From: Vicia villosa | Taxonomy: Eukaryota; Streptophyta; Magnoliopsida; Fabales; Fabaceae | Reading direction: 5' to 3' | NCBI RefSeq assembly: GCF_029867415.1 | Contig: NC_081181.1 | Coordinates: 121,101,183 to 121,165,182, forward strand | DNA length: 64,000 bases | Shown: positions 37,907 through 49,845 of the stretch, piece by piece | How positions within the stretch are numbered: the stretch's first letter is position 1 | How the letters are laid out: every line of letters begins with the position of its first letter | Position numbers and translations under genes: made by a program | The notes under the pieces: model-generated | Seen by the model: only the letters and a program-made list of their open reading frames with translations | The model's database searches: none | Told to the model about the DNA's origin: nothing

Positions 37907-40350
37907 TGTAATATCCCGATTCTTCGACCCAGGTAATTATCATTTAATTGATAATTGGTATGCACAATAGACTTATTCTATAATAATCTAAGGAGGATTA
38001 TTATAAGAGTAAGTGGATTAGTAGAAAAATCCAAAGTAAGTTGGAATAGAGGATATTGGTTAGAAACAAACAAGATGGCAACTTTGTGATTACGGCATAG
38101 TTAGAGGACATTTTGGACAATAGACATCTTGCATGAGTCATAAGGAGTTGTTTGGATTGAGGGATGCATATCTTTGTTAGAGAATCATTTCTTTTGGAGA
38201 ATAAAGAGATTAGAGCCAAGGAGAACTCATAACTCAAGTTCCATTTTCGTATTCCATGGCAGCCTCCACTAAATCAGGTATAACTCTCAACTCGTAACTC
38301 CAATCGTAACGATTCTGGTCCCATTGGAAAGCTAACGAATTTCTCTTCGATTTGCACCTATGGTTCGCGTTCATAGCTTCTGTTTTGGAGGAGAAAACTG
38401 ACCTTGAAGTTGTGTCAGTTATGATGAATGTGTGTTATGGAGAGCTACGGATTTCTTTATGATGGAGATGGAAGTTTGAGCAAGAGGGAGATGCAATAGT
38501 AACAAGAGCACCATCTTAACCTCCATTTGATCCAAGGTGAGTCCTTAGATAGTGACTTGGGGTTTGCATGTAGGGATTTCTCTTTTGGGGTTTAGGGATT
38601 GTGAGTAAATTAGGGAATCAATGATGCTAATTATGTTTGTTCTGCTATTATCCTTGCATGCTGATGTTCCTAAATGTGTTTATATGATGCAATTTCGTTG
38701 GGACTGTATTGAGAGTGCAGGGAATCAATTATAGGATGTTTGGAACTGGTTTAGAACCCTTAAAAACGCAGAAAATTGATTCTGCTACAGGGTATTCGGT
38801 TACGGGTCTTTGGGTAACCGATTACTCTATTAAAAATGCAATTTTGGACTGTTTTTAGTGCCAGTAATCGGTTACTGAGTTTGGGTAATCGATTACCCTG
38901 GGCGCAGGGGGGGAAAAATCAGCAAACTTCGGAAATTCGTAACTTTCGGCTCGGTTATCGGAATTGCACAAACTTTATATCGTTGGAAAGCTAACGATGT
39001 GTACTTTCTAATAAAATTGGTCCCCAAACCAGAATGTTTGATTTAATAATGGTGGATCCCCACTTAGTGAATCAATGAATTAGTATGGGAACTTATGTCT
39101 TTACCAATTGATTAATAATTATTATGTCATGCATTGAATAGAATGCCTATTGCTACTATGAATAGTATGTCCATGTTTGAAAATGTTATGCCATTATGTA
39201 TGATACATGGAACCTGTGGACACCGTCGTTTTGGTTAAACGAACGGAATTGATTGTATTGTGTGATTGACGCTTGTTATGCGTGTGGTATGCTAGAATCG
39301 AAGTGGGCCACTACTAGGTGGTAAGGCACCATTGTATATGGACTAGTTTCCAATTACCATTGCGATGTGCTCGTGAGAGTCTATGAGGCGTGTCTCACTT
39401 GCAGTTAACACATTGGCGTTCTTGGTATGATTAACACACCTGAACTACCGTTGCAGTGTGCTCGTTAGTTTCCGTACGGGGTTTTACTCACTTGTCGTTA
39501 ACACACTTGCGTGCTCGGTATGGTGGCGTTATGCGGCTAAGTAAGCCTACGCATAACAGGTAAACCATCACTAGTGATGCCAAGTAGGCTATATCATTAG
39601 GTTCCTACCCGGATGGGCTCATGCGTCGAGACGGCGTGTTGCACTTGCCGTTAACACCACGTGCGTACAGATGGTTAATAGGACGGTGTCGCCTCTTAGG
39701 CAAGGACATCTCGCAGCCATGTAGGCCTGTGCGAACCCATTTAATCACTCTTGCAGGGTGCTTGTGCAAGTCTCTTGGCAAATAGGCATGGGTGAACCCA
39801 CCGAGGGTGTGTGTGCAGCCTTGGTAGTTTGGTTGTTACCACTTCTGGATTCCCCGTACATGGGTATGGGTCTGCATACATGTTTGAGTACTATTTGTGT
39901 ACTTGTGATATGATGACTCCTATGGTGGACGAATCATGTGTTTGCTCCGTATTTGTACTGGATGTGAGGACAACCCCGGATCAATGGTGGATTCGGTTTT
40001 GATGCATGTACCCTGTAGATCCGAGTGGACCCATAGGATAGGAGGACTCACTGAGATTTAGTAATCTCACCCCAATCAACTTATATTTTTTTTTCAGGTG
40101 CAGTTTAGTAGCGTTTGGTTAGTAAAAGGTTTGGACTGAAGACTTGGAAGTGGTGTTGGCTCGAAGACCTCGTTGGTTTTGACATTCCGCTGTGCGAGAT
40201 CCATTGAAGACTCATGTATTATGCTTCTTAGTAGAATTTCATGTTGTATTTAATATGAATCTTTCTATAACTATAGCTTTTGTATGTACTCAATATCAAT
40301 TTTAACGTTTCATGCATAATATACTAATCAGTTATGTATGGGGTGTTACA
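37907..40350 (+). repeat. LTR4 (2444 bp), outer 3' LTR
   Basis: Ends GGTGTTACA and is followed by TTACT and array sequence, so it is the true 3' end of the insertion. It carries the variant set seen in LTR-A (GTCGCCTCTTAGGC, TTGTCGTTAACAC, ATTTAATATG near its end), unlike LTRs 1-3. Confidence 0.95.
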
Positions 40351-40355
40351 TTACT
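40351..40355. repeat. TTACT, right target-site duplication
   Basis: Directly follows the final CA of LTR4; partner of 19129-19133. Confidence 0.9.
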
Positions 40356-42896
40356 ATTGATGCGGGGTAAAGTTTATATGTACTAATTAATTTGGATAAT
40401 AATTAATGAGAAAGAAATAATTTACTTTAAGTATGTCTTTCCATTTAAAAAATAATAAGTTATGATTTGATATATTTTAATGTTTAAACAAATACATACA
40501 AAAATAAAATCGTGTGTAGGTTACCATTGAAAGCTAATTTATTTTTTTAATAAATAAATTAGCTCAATAATTAATAATAATAATTACTAAAATTAAGAAA
40601 GAAAGAGATTAAATTTTGAACATTATTATTTTATGTTCTAATTTGTTGGAATTTTGAATAGCTGACGGTTGGTTTGAGAAGTTTAATGGTTAATATTATG
40701 TAATTAATAATTATGGTATAAATATATTTGGTATAATGTTAAGTTAAAGTGAAAAAAAAAAAAACGTAATGATGATAATATTCAAGTAATTAAATATATT
40801 ATGTACAATGAAGGATTATTGGGAAACAAATATTGTAACTTCCAATACCAACTAATTAAAAGAAAGAGATGCGTGTTTAAAGACCATATATTTGAAAAAT
40901 GACCCATTCAAGCATATGTGTGCACCTCTCACATAAAAGAAGGATGATCCATTCAAGCATATGTGTGCACCTCTCACATAAAAGGCTTCCTTATAGAAGG
41001 AAGCCTTACAGTTTGCCGCAACAAAAGCTCTTCCTACCTGATCATCAAGAATGGTGGAGCCTGAGTCGGCAGTACATGCATACAAAAACAACAATGGTAA
41101 AAACAACTCTGTTCTTGTTGTTGTCACCATTTATTTGAGATTGAGTAATCTCAATAATACCTCAATAATACCTCCAAGGATATCTTAAAAACAAAACATG
41201 TTCAGGGAATAAATAATATTACATAAAATTCAGAAATCTATCGCAAAGAATACAATTAACTTACCAACCAAAACATTAGACTGAAACCTTCCTTCAACTA
41301 TGGCATCCAATCCAAGAAGGTTAAGGTAATAAGCAGGAATGTCAGGAAGGTTTGATTTCTTAACAGAAGTTGATCCACATAAAACCAATTTGTAAGAATG
41401 ATTCGTCGACTTAAAAGAGAAGTCGTTTATCGAAACTTTGAAATTCTGCATGATATAAGAACTTCCAGTGATAGTTCGGACTTGAATTTGAAAACCAAAT
41501 AAGTAGGTACAATCGCTTGAATCATATCATACTTAAAAAAACAGAAATAATATTTGTTAGTAATAAGGCAGAACACAGTGTGTAAGACAAAAACAATAGA
41601 ATTTGGGAACAAAATACCACCTTGAATCTACTAAAACGTTCTTTGTTGGAAGAACTTGTTACAGACCATATATGCTTACAACTAAATGCAATCTTCCACA
41701 AATCCTTTGATGTCCTTCACAGAATCGGTAGGGCGAGCCATTGGAATGCTTAAATAGCTGCAAGAAGAAAACAGATTTCACTTGGAAAATACCAAATTGT
41801 ACAAATTAATAGAAAACAAAAATGGAGAAGAAACTTCAAACCTGTAAAAGAGAAAGTGAATACTGGTGTGCCATTGTTGATTGTGATATATACCGTGCGA
41901 ATTAAAAGTTTGAAACGCATAGAAAATTGAAAGGGCACAAGTAATTTATTTTTTTGGGTAGTGGAGGAATTGATTTTTTCAAACGCATAGAAAACGTATC
42001 CATTCAATGATGAAATAAATTTTAGGGTTTAACCATTTAACGTGTAGATTTGAATTTGAAGCCAAAAAATAATGAATTAGGAAAAATAAATAATCAACAA
42101 AAAAATTAGAGTCTGAGTTTCAGTTCATTTATCAGAAGGCTTTTACTGGAATTTCCAAGTACTATTACTTTTATATATTAATAATAGATTAATTGCATTG
42201 AGCAACAAAAAATTGATTTTATGTTGAAAAGTTAAAAACATGAGTTTTAATAGCTATGATAATTAAATAGTCATTTACCCGTGTATGTCTGTGCCATTAG
42301 CCTTTAACTTCATGAATTATTGACATATTTTAAACATAATTTTAAAATATATATATAAATCCACTTATATAACTTTAGGATGATAAAAAACACGTAAATG
42401 AAATTTATTTCATTTTTAACTCCTAAGAATTGTTTTGATGATATACATTAATAATAATAATAATCAATAAATATTATTTAATTTTAGAATAATGGTGATT
42501 GATTTTATAATCAATTTAAAAGGTGTAATTTTTTGTATTAAATACATAAAATATATTCCTATTTATTTGAACATTGGAACAACTATATTTATAACAATAA
42601 TTATTTCATTCCTATAATTATAACAATATTCAATAAAATAAATGAAAGTACCCGTCAGGATACTTTTTAAATAAATTCATAAAATCACTTTTAATTATGA
42701 TTCTTTTTAATTATTATTTTTATATCAATAAGTTCATATTTGTCATATCATCTTACATTTTTATTGTAGTTTAACAGTATTCGTAATTATAGTTAATATA
42801 TTAGATATATTTTAAAGAGTATCACAAATAAATAAAATATATGGATATAATTATTGTATATTATTTTTTTACATTTTATTTAATAAGATGGAATTT
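40353..42896 (-). repeat. Array monomer M8 (long form)
   Basis: Closest to M1: both follow an LTR through TTACTATTGATGCGGGG, both have AAAGAGATGCGTG (ATATGTG or ATACGTG elsewhere), and both retain the 23-bp stretch near 40633. It has its own deletion near 42640 that removes the hairpin-side TC-terminus, different from M1's. Confidence 0.9.
41038..41741 (-). pseudogene. RPA1-like pseudogene fragment, M8
   Basis: All three blocks are present (MARP start at 41741, block 3 end at 41038). One base is missing in block 2 near 41468 (CCAGTGATAG where others have CCAGCTGATAG), shifting the frame within the SAGSSY segment. The block-1 frame change is also present. Confidence 0.6.
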
Positions 42897-44966
42897 ACTA
42901 CTGATGCGCGGTAAAGTTTATATGTACTAATTAAATTGGATAATAATTAATGAGAAAGAAATAATTTACTTTAAGTATGTCTTTCCATTTAAAAATTAAT
43001 AAGTTATGATTTGATATATTTTAATGTTTAAACAAATACATACAAAAATAAAATCGTGTTTAGGTTACCATTGAAAGCTAATTTATTTTTTAATAAATAA
43101 ATTAGCTCAATAATTAATAATAATAACTAATAATAATTACTAAAATTAAGAAAGAAAGAGATTAAATTTTGAACATTATTATTTTATGTTCTAATTTGTT
43201 GGAATTTTGAAGAGCTGACGGTTGGTTTGAGAAGTTTAATGGTTAATATTATGTAATTAATAATTATGGTATAAATATATTTGGTATAATGTTAAGTTAA
43301 AGTTAAAAAAAACGTAATGATGATAAATATTATGTAATTAATAATTATGGTATAAATATATTTGGTATAATGTTAAGTTAAAGTTAAAAAAAAACGTAAT
43401 GATGATAATATTCAAGTAATTAAATATATTATGTACAATGAAGGATTATTGGGAAACAATTATTGTAACTTCCAATACCAACTAACTAAAAGAAAGAGAT
43501 ACGTGTTTAAAAACCATATATTTGAAAAATGATCCATTCAAGCATATGTGTGCACCTCTCACATAAAAGAAGGATATGATCCATTCAAGCATATGTGTGC
43601 ACCTCTCACATAAAAGGCTTCCTTATAGAAGGAAGCCTCACAGTTTGCCGCAACAAAAGCTCTTCCTACCTGATCATCAAGAATGGTGGAGCCTGAGTCG
43701 GCAGTACATGCATACAAAAACAACCATGGTAAAAACAGCTCTGTTCTTGTTGTTGTCACCATTTATTTGAGATTGAGAAATCTCAATAATACCTCAATAA
43801 TACCTCCAAGGATATCTAAAAAAACAAAACATAATCAGGGAATAAATAATATTACATAAAATTCAGAAATCTATCACAAAGAATACAATTAACCTACCAA
43901 CCAAAACATTAGACTGAAACCTTCATTCAACTATGGCATCCAATCCAAGAAGGTTAAGGTAATAAGCAGGAATGTCAGGAAGGTCTGATTTCTTAACAGA
44001 AGTTGATCTACATAAAACCAATTTGTAAGAATGATTCGTCGACTTAAAAGAGAAGTCGTTTTTCGAAACTTTGAAATTCTGCCTGATATAAGAACTTCCA
44101 GCTGATAGTTCGGACTTGAATTTGAAAACCAAATAAGTAGGTACAATCGCTTGAATCATATCATGCTTAAAAAAACAGAAATAATATTTGTTAGTAATAA
44201 GGCAGAGAAAACAAAAATTTACTTTAAGTATGTCTTTCCATTTAACAAAAATTTACTTTAAGTATGTCTTTCCATTTAAACAAAAATTTCACTTGGCAAA
44301 TACCAAATCGTAGAAATTAATAGAAAACAAAAATGGAGAAGAAACTTCAAACCTGTAAAAGAGAAAGTGAATACTGGTGTGCCATTGTTGGTTGTGATAT
44401 ATACCGTGAGAATTAAAAGTTTGAAACGCATAGAAAATTGAAAGGGCACAAGTAAGGCACAAGTAATTTATTTTTTTGGCTAGTGGAGGAATTGATTTTT
44501 TCTAACGCATAGAAAATGTATCCATTCAGTGATGAAATAAATTTCAGGGTTTAACCATTTAACGTGTAGATTTGAATTTGAAGCCAAAAAATAATGAATT
44601 AGGAAAAATAAATAATCAACAAAAAAATTAGAGTCTGAGTTTCAGTTCATTTATCAGAAGGCTTTTACTGGAATTTCCAAGTACTATTACTTTTATATAT
44701 TAATAATAGATTAATTGCATTGAGCAACGAAAAATTGATTTTATGTTGAAAAGTTAAAAACATGAGTTTTAATAGCTATGATAATTAAATAGTCATTTAC
44801 CCGTGTATGTCTGTGCCATTAGCCTTTAACTTCATGAACTATTGACATATTTTAAACATAATTTTAAAAAATATATATAAATCCACTTATATAACTTTAG
44901 GATGATAAAAAACACGTAAATGAAATTTATTTCATTTTTAACTCCTAAGAATTGTTTTGACGATAT

Positions 44967-44998
<32 letters not shown>

Positions 44999-45501
44999 CA
45001 ATAAATATTATTTAATTTTATAATAATGGTGATTGATTTTGTAATCAATTTAAAAGATGTAATTTTTTGTATTAAATACATAAAATATATTCCTATTTAT
45101 TTGAACATTGGAACAACTATATTTATAACAATAATTATTTCATTCCTATAATTATAACAATATTCAATAAAATAAAAAAATCTAATACGGCATTATCAAT
45201 TTTAAGGTACTTTAGTTTTTATATATTATAATAGATAATAGATTGTATGAAAGTACCCGTCAGGATACTTTTTAAATAAATTCATAAAATCACTTTTAAT
45301 TATGATTCTTTTTAATTATTATTTTTATATCAATAAGTTCATATTTGTCATATCATCTTACATTTTTATTGTAGTTTAACAGTATTCGTAATTATAGTTA
45401 ATATATTAGATATATTTTAAAGAGTATCACAAATAAATAAAATATATGGATATAATTATTGTATATTATTTTTTTACGTTTTATTTAATAAGATGGAATT
45501 T
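42897..45501 (-). repeat. Array monomer M9 with filler duplication
   Basis: 2605 bp. It begins ACTACTGATGCG. An 81-bp tandem duplication (43245/43326) is shared with M10. In place of exon 1, two copies of TTTACTTTAAGTATGTC... (44218-44244 and 44252-44280) have been inserted; the source is the segment near the monomer start at 42965. A short GGCACAAGTAA duplication lies near 44450. Confidence 0.9.
43670..44165 (-). pseudogene. RPA1-like pseudogene fragment, M9
   Basis: Only blocks 2 and 3 remain; block 1 is deleted and replaced by filler repeats. Block 2 reads YIRQNFKVSKND (YIMQNF elsewhere), a change shared with M10. Confidence 0.6.
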
Positions 45502-46228
45502 ACTATTGATGCGCGGTAAATTTTATATGTACTAATTAAATTGGATAATAATTAATGAGAAAGAAATAATTTACTTTAAGTATGTCTTTCCATTTAAAAA
45601 ATAATAAGTTATGATTTGATATATTTTAATGTTTAAGCAAATACATAAAAAATAAAATCGTGTGTAGGTTACCATTGAAACCTAATTTATTTTTTTAATA
45701 AATAAATTAGCTCAATAATTAATAATAATAACTAATAATAATTACTAAAATTAAGAAAGAAAGAGATAAAATTTTGAACATTATTATTTTATGTTCTAAT
45801 TTGTTGGAATTTTGAAGAGCTGACGGTTGGTTTGAGAAGTTTAATGGTTAATATTATGTAATTAATAATTATGGTATAAATATATTTGGTATAATGTTAA
45901 GTTAAAGTTTAAAAAAAACGTAATGATGATAAATATTATGTAATTAATAATTATGGTATAAATATATTTGGTATAATGTTAAGTTAAAGTTAAAAAAAAA
46001 ACGTAATGATGATAATATTCAAGTAATTAAATATATTATGTACAATGAAGGATTATTGGGAAACAATTATTGTAACTTCAAATACCAACTAATTAAAAGA
46101 AAGAGATACGTGTTTAAAAACCATATATTTGAAAAATGATCCATTCAAGCATATGTGTGCACCTCTCACATAAAAGAAGGATATGATCCATTCAAGCATA
46201 TGTTTGCCGCAACAAAAGCTCTTCCTAC

Positions 46229-46712
46229 CTGATCATCAAGAATGGTGGAGCCTGAGTCGGCAGTACATGCATACAAAAACAACAACGGTAAAAACAACTC
46301 TATTCTTGTTGTTGTCACCATTTATTTGAGATTGAGAAATCTCAATAATACCTCCAAGGATATCTAAAAAACAAAACATGTTCAGGGAATAAATAATATT
46401 ACATAAAATTCAGAAATCTATCACAAAGAATACAATTAACTTACCAACCAAAACATTAGACTGAAACCTTCATTCAACTATAGCATCCAATCCAAGAAGG
46501 TTAAGGTAATAAGCAGGAATGTCAGGAAGGTCTGATTTCTTAACAGAAGTTGATCCACATAAAACCAATTTGTAAGAATGATTCGTCGACTTAACAGAGA
46601 AGTCGTTTTTCGAAACTTTGAAATTCTGCCTGATATAAGAACTTCCAGCTGATAGTTCGGACTTGAATTTGAAAACCAAATAAGTAGGTACAATCGCTTG
46701 AATCATATCATG
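46229..46712 (-). pseudogene. RPA1-like pseudogene fragment, M10
   Basis: Blocks 2 and 3 only. Deletion of exon 1 fuses the leader to block 2 and leaves a chance 136-aa frame. Confidence 0.6.
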
Positions 46713-47304
46713 CTTAAAAAAACAGAAATAATATTTGTTAGTAATAAGGCAGAGAAAACAAAAATGGAGAAGAAACTTTAAACCTGTAAAAGAGAAAGTG
46801 AATACTGGTGTGCCATTGTTGGTTGTGATATATATCGTGAGAATTAAAAGTTTGAAACGCATAGAAAATTGACAGGGCACAAGTAATTTATTTTTTTGGG
46901 TAGTGGAGGAATTGATTTTTTCTAACGCATAGAAAACGTATCCATTCAGTGATGAAATAAATTTCAGGGTTTAACCATTTAACGTGTAGATTTGAATTTG
47001 AAGCCAAAAAATAATGAATTAGGAAAAATAAATAATCAACAAAAAAATTAGAGTCTGAGTTTCTGTTCATTTATCAGAAGGCTTTTACTGGAATTTCCAA
47101 GTACTATTACTTTTATATATTAATAATAGATTAATTGCATTGAGCAACAAAAAATTGATTTTATGTTGAAAAGTTAAAAACATGAGTTTTAATAGCTATG
47201 ATAATTAAATAGTCATTTACCCGTGTATGTCTGTGCCATTAGCCTTTAACTTCATGAATTATTGACATATTTTAAACATAATTTTAAAAAATATATATAA
47301 ATCC

Positions 47305-47318
47305 ACTTATATAACTTT
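47305..47318. repeat. Left 14-bp target-site duplication of the LINE
   Basis: ACTTATATAACTTT at the poly-T (3') side. It is repeated at 49761-49774, and the uninterrupted form occurs once in other monomers. Confidence 0.9.
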
Positions 47319-49760
47319 TTTTTTTTTGGAATAGAAGTAGTATCATTACTAAACCAAAAACAGTTTTACACAACCGATCCAAAGGGATCCAGGTAAACCA
47401 AATCACTAAACACTCAACCAATCAACAACACTAGCTTACTTAATACTAAGCTCCTCTAAGTTTACATGAAGAGAAAGCTTAGGGATCACACTACATCTAA
47501 GAGCAACAATAGTTTTGATCCTTTGATGTAGGTCATCCTCCATAATTTGGTTCTTGAAGATAATCGCATTCCGTGAGTTCCAGATAGTATATATTGTTTC
47601 CGCAAAGGCTACCTTGAGGATGAGTCTTCTCCACCCTTTTTTCGAAGCCTCCATAGCAGCCCATTCCTTCTCATTGTTCCAGCCTAGGGGCACCCTGTTG
47701 AACCCAATCCAATTCAAAATCTTTTGCCAAATATCACACGTGATTTTACAAGCAAAGAGAAGATGTTCTTGTGTTTCTTCACTACTGCAGAAACAACATT
47801 TACCATCCGATGCAATGCCAAACCTTGCCAATCTACTCTTTGTTGGCAGCCGATTCCATAAAGCCATCCAAAGGATTAATTTCGCCCTTGGCCTCGCAGC
47901 ATTATGGAAGAAAATTTTGTACCAGGGGGTATTGGCTTTGCCACCTCTGAGTTCTTGATACATGAGCTTTGTGGAACATGTTCCAGTTTGAACCGCGGTT
48001 TGCCAATACGTACTCTGCTCCAGCTCCTGTCTATAACTCATAATCTTTTTCATGATCCATGAAACACTAGTAGGCACATGCCAAGTAGCTACATCCTTGC
48101 CCCTTAAGTAGTATGTATGCATCCACATAACCCATAGCTTATCCGCCTTGGCCTGGAGATTCCAAAGAAGTTTGATGATGGTGGCTTTATTCCAGCATTG
48201 CAGCTCTATTAGATTCAATCCACCAGCATTCTTTGGTTCGCAAATTGATTCCCAAGCAATAGGAGATTTTCTGCTTATGGTACTGCTGCTGCACCATAAG
48301 AAGGACCTGCAAATAGCACATACGTGAAGAATGACTTTTTTAGGCATAGGGTATATTTGCATCCAGTATGTTGTCATGGAGGTAAGCACGCTTTGGATCA
48401 ATTGTACTCTGCCCGCATAACTCAGCATACTTGCTGTCCAAGAGTTGATTCTTTGCACAATCCTATCAATGAGAGGCTGGTACAAGGCTATATGTAGTTT
48501 TTTGCTTGTAATTGGAACCCCTAGGTACTTGAAAGGTAATGCACCTGCAATAAAACCAGTAATACCCAGAATATCGTCCCTCATATCACTGCTCACACCA
48601 CCAAAATATACCTTACATTTCTGAGGGTTAGCTTTCAAACCTGTGGCTTGGGAGAATCTTCTAACCTCCTCCATCATCAGCTGTACAGATATGGTATCAC
48701 CACGAGTGAAAAGAATGAGATCATCCGCAAAGCAGATGTTAGTAACTCCTAGCTTCTTACATTTAGGATGAAATTTGAACCTAGGCTTACAATTGAGGGT
48801 ACTCAAGCATCTATGCAAGTATTCCATAATAAGGACAAAGAGGAGGGGGGAGATTGGATCACCTTGGCGAAGTCCTCTTTTTGCCTTAAGAATTCTGCTT
48901 TGTCTACCATGGATGGAGTATTTATAGGACACTGTGGTCATACATATCATGATCCAATTGATAAACTTCTGAGGAAAACTCATTTCTCTCAGTATGGACT
49001 CCATGGCATACCACTCCACAGTGTCGTAGGCCTTATGGAGGTCCATCTGTATGGCACATCTAGGGGATAGGTTCTTGCAATTATATCTTCTTAAAAGTTC
49101 CTGAGCCATAAGGATGTTGTCATGGATGACCCTGCCAGGTACAAATGCAGATTGACTAGAATCAACAAGGCATCCAACCACTTTCCTCAGCCTGGTAGTT
49201 AAGATCTTTGATATGATTTTGTATAGTGTGGTGCAGCAAGCTATTGGTCTCATATCCTTCATTGTTCTAGCCTCTGAATGCTTGTGAATAAGAGTCACAA
49301 GGGTGCAGTTAACAGCAGGGTACATTCTGTTGTGACTAAAGAAGTCCTTGGTAGCCTTGAGTACATCATTTTGAATCACTTGCCAACTAGCCTTAAAGAA
49401 TTTGGCATTATAGCCATCAATTCCTGGGGCCTTGTTGTCACCAATAGTCTTCAAGGCAGCTATGATTTCTTTGTCAGTAATGGGTTGTTCCAGCTCTACT
49501 CTTTGGTCCTCCCTCAACTGTGCACCATTCCTCAATGTTGTGATGTTCACATGCTCAAGACTGGCAGCTGCAGTTCCTACCAGATTACCATAAAAAGTCA
49601 GGATTTCCTTTTCCAAGTCTTGAAAATCAGTAAAAGGAGTGCCTTGTTGTGTTTCAAGTCGAAATAAACTCTTCTGTTTATTCTTTTGGTTAACAATAAC
49701 ATGGAAGTACCTATTGTTCCCATCACCTAGATGAAGCCAATCCACTTTAGCTTTTTGGGT
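47319..49760 (-). mobile_element. 5'-truncated L1-type LINE inserted in M10
   Basis: 2442 bp on the minus strand. Its 3' end is a poly-A tail (T run from 47316, shared with the duplication, to 47327). Both sides carry the 14-bp duplication ACTTATATAACTTT, the usual product of target-primed reverse transcription. The left end of the body is a short 3' UTR (47328-47435). The element stops inside ORF2 at 49760, so the endonuclease and ORF1 are missing. The long uninterrupted frame points to a fairly recent insertion. Confidence 0.95.
47436..49760 (-). CDS. LINE ORF2 reverse transcriptase, C-terminal part (5'-truncated)
   Basis: The open frame runs from the truncated element end (first residues TQKAK, then VDWLHLGDGN, a conserved plant LINE linker) to the stop at 47436; the stretch from 49745 down is 769 aa. 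No true start codon belongs to it. In that numbering: linker 1-90; reverse transcriptase about 95-430, with GDNKAPGIDG near 102, a catalytic Asp in QMDLHKAYD (about 235), GLRQGDPISP (291-300) and the FADD box (339-342); then a zinc-finger-type region typical of plant L1 ORF2 (about 608-690) with CCFCSSEETQEHLLFAC. No frameshift or internal stop is seen. The protein would copy LINE RNA at a nicked target, but without endonuclease and promoter this copy is dead on its own. Confidence 0.93.
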   Translation of the reverse strand, partial: TQKAKVDWLHLGDGNNRYFHVIVNQKNKQKSLFRLETQQGTPFTDFQDLEKEILTFYGNLVGTAAASLEHVNITTLRNGAQLREDQRVELEQPITDKEIIAALKTIGDNKAPGIDGYNAKFFKASWQVIQNDVLKATKDFFSHNRMYPAVNCTLVTLIHKHSEARTMKDMRPIACCTTLYKIISKILTTRLRKVVGCLVDSSQSAFVPGRVIHDNILMAQELLRRYNCKNLSPRCAIQMDLHKAYDTVEWYAMESILREMSFPQKFINWIMICMTTVSYKYSIHGRQSRILKAKRGLRQGDPISPLLFVLIMEYLHRCLSTLNCKPRFKFHPKCKKLGVTNICFADDLILFTRGDTISVQLMMEEVRRFSQATGLKANPQKCKVYFGGVSSDMRDDILGITGFIAGALPFKYLGVPITSKKLHIALYQPLIDRIVQRINSWTASMLSYAGRVQLIQSVLTSMTTYWMQIYPMPKKVILHVCAICRSFLWCSSSTISRKSPIAWESICEPKNAGGLNLIELQCWNKATIIKLLWNLQAKADKLWVMWMHTYYLRGKDVATWHVPTSVSWIMKKIMSYRQELEQSTYWQTAVQTGTCSTKLMYQELRGGKANTPWYKIFFHNAARPRAKLILWMALWNRLPTKSRLARFGIASDGKCCFCSSEETQEHLLFACKITCDIWQKILNWIGFNRVPLGWNNEKEWAAMEASKKGWRRLILKVAFAETIYTIWNSRNAIIFKNQIMEDDLHQRIKTIVALRCSVIPKLSLHVNLEELSIK

Positions 49761-49774
49761 ACTTATATAACTTT
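49761..49774. repeat. Right 14-bp target-site duplication of the LINE
   Basis: ACTTATATAACTTT, followed by the resumed M10 sequence AGGATGATAAAAAAC. Confidence 0.9.
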
Positions 49775-49842
49775 AGGATGATAAAAAACACGTAAATGAA
49801 ATTTATTTCATTTTTAACTCCTAAGAATTGTTTTGATGATAT

Positions 49843-49845
<3 letters not shown>

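Larger units (their letters stand above)
19134..40350 (+). mobile_element. Trimeric non-autonomous LTR retrotransposon (Ty3/gypsy chromovirus-like)
   Basis: Order: LTR1 (19134-21578), internal 1 (21579-25199), LTR2 (25200-27621), internal 2 (27622-31844, containing the gap artefact), LTR3 (31845-34288), internal 3 (34289-37906), LTR4 (37907-40350). LTRs start TGTAATATCCCG and end GGTGTTACA. A primer-binding site TGGTATCAGAGC (initiator Met tRNA type) lies 2 nt after LTRs 1-3, and a purine tract precedes LTRs 2-4. Only the outermost ends are flanked by TTACT. That fits one insertion followed by unequal exchange between repeated LTR/internal blocks. I found no gag, protease, RT, RNase H or integrase motif, so it would depend on another element's proteins. 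The chromovirus (Tekay/Del-like) label rests on the tRNA-Met primer site and the TTCGAGGACGAAT motif before the purine tract. Confidence 0.85.

Noticed and set aside
47554..47958. 134-aa plus frame and similar plus frames in the LINE
   Set aside because: Antisense shadows of the LINE reverse-transcriptase frame.
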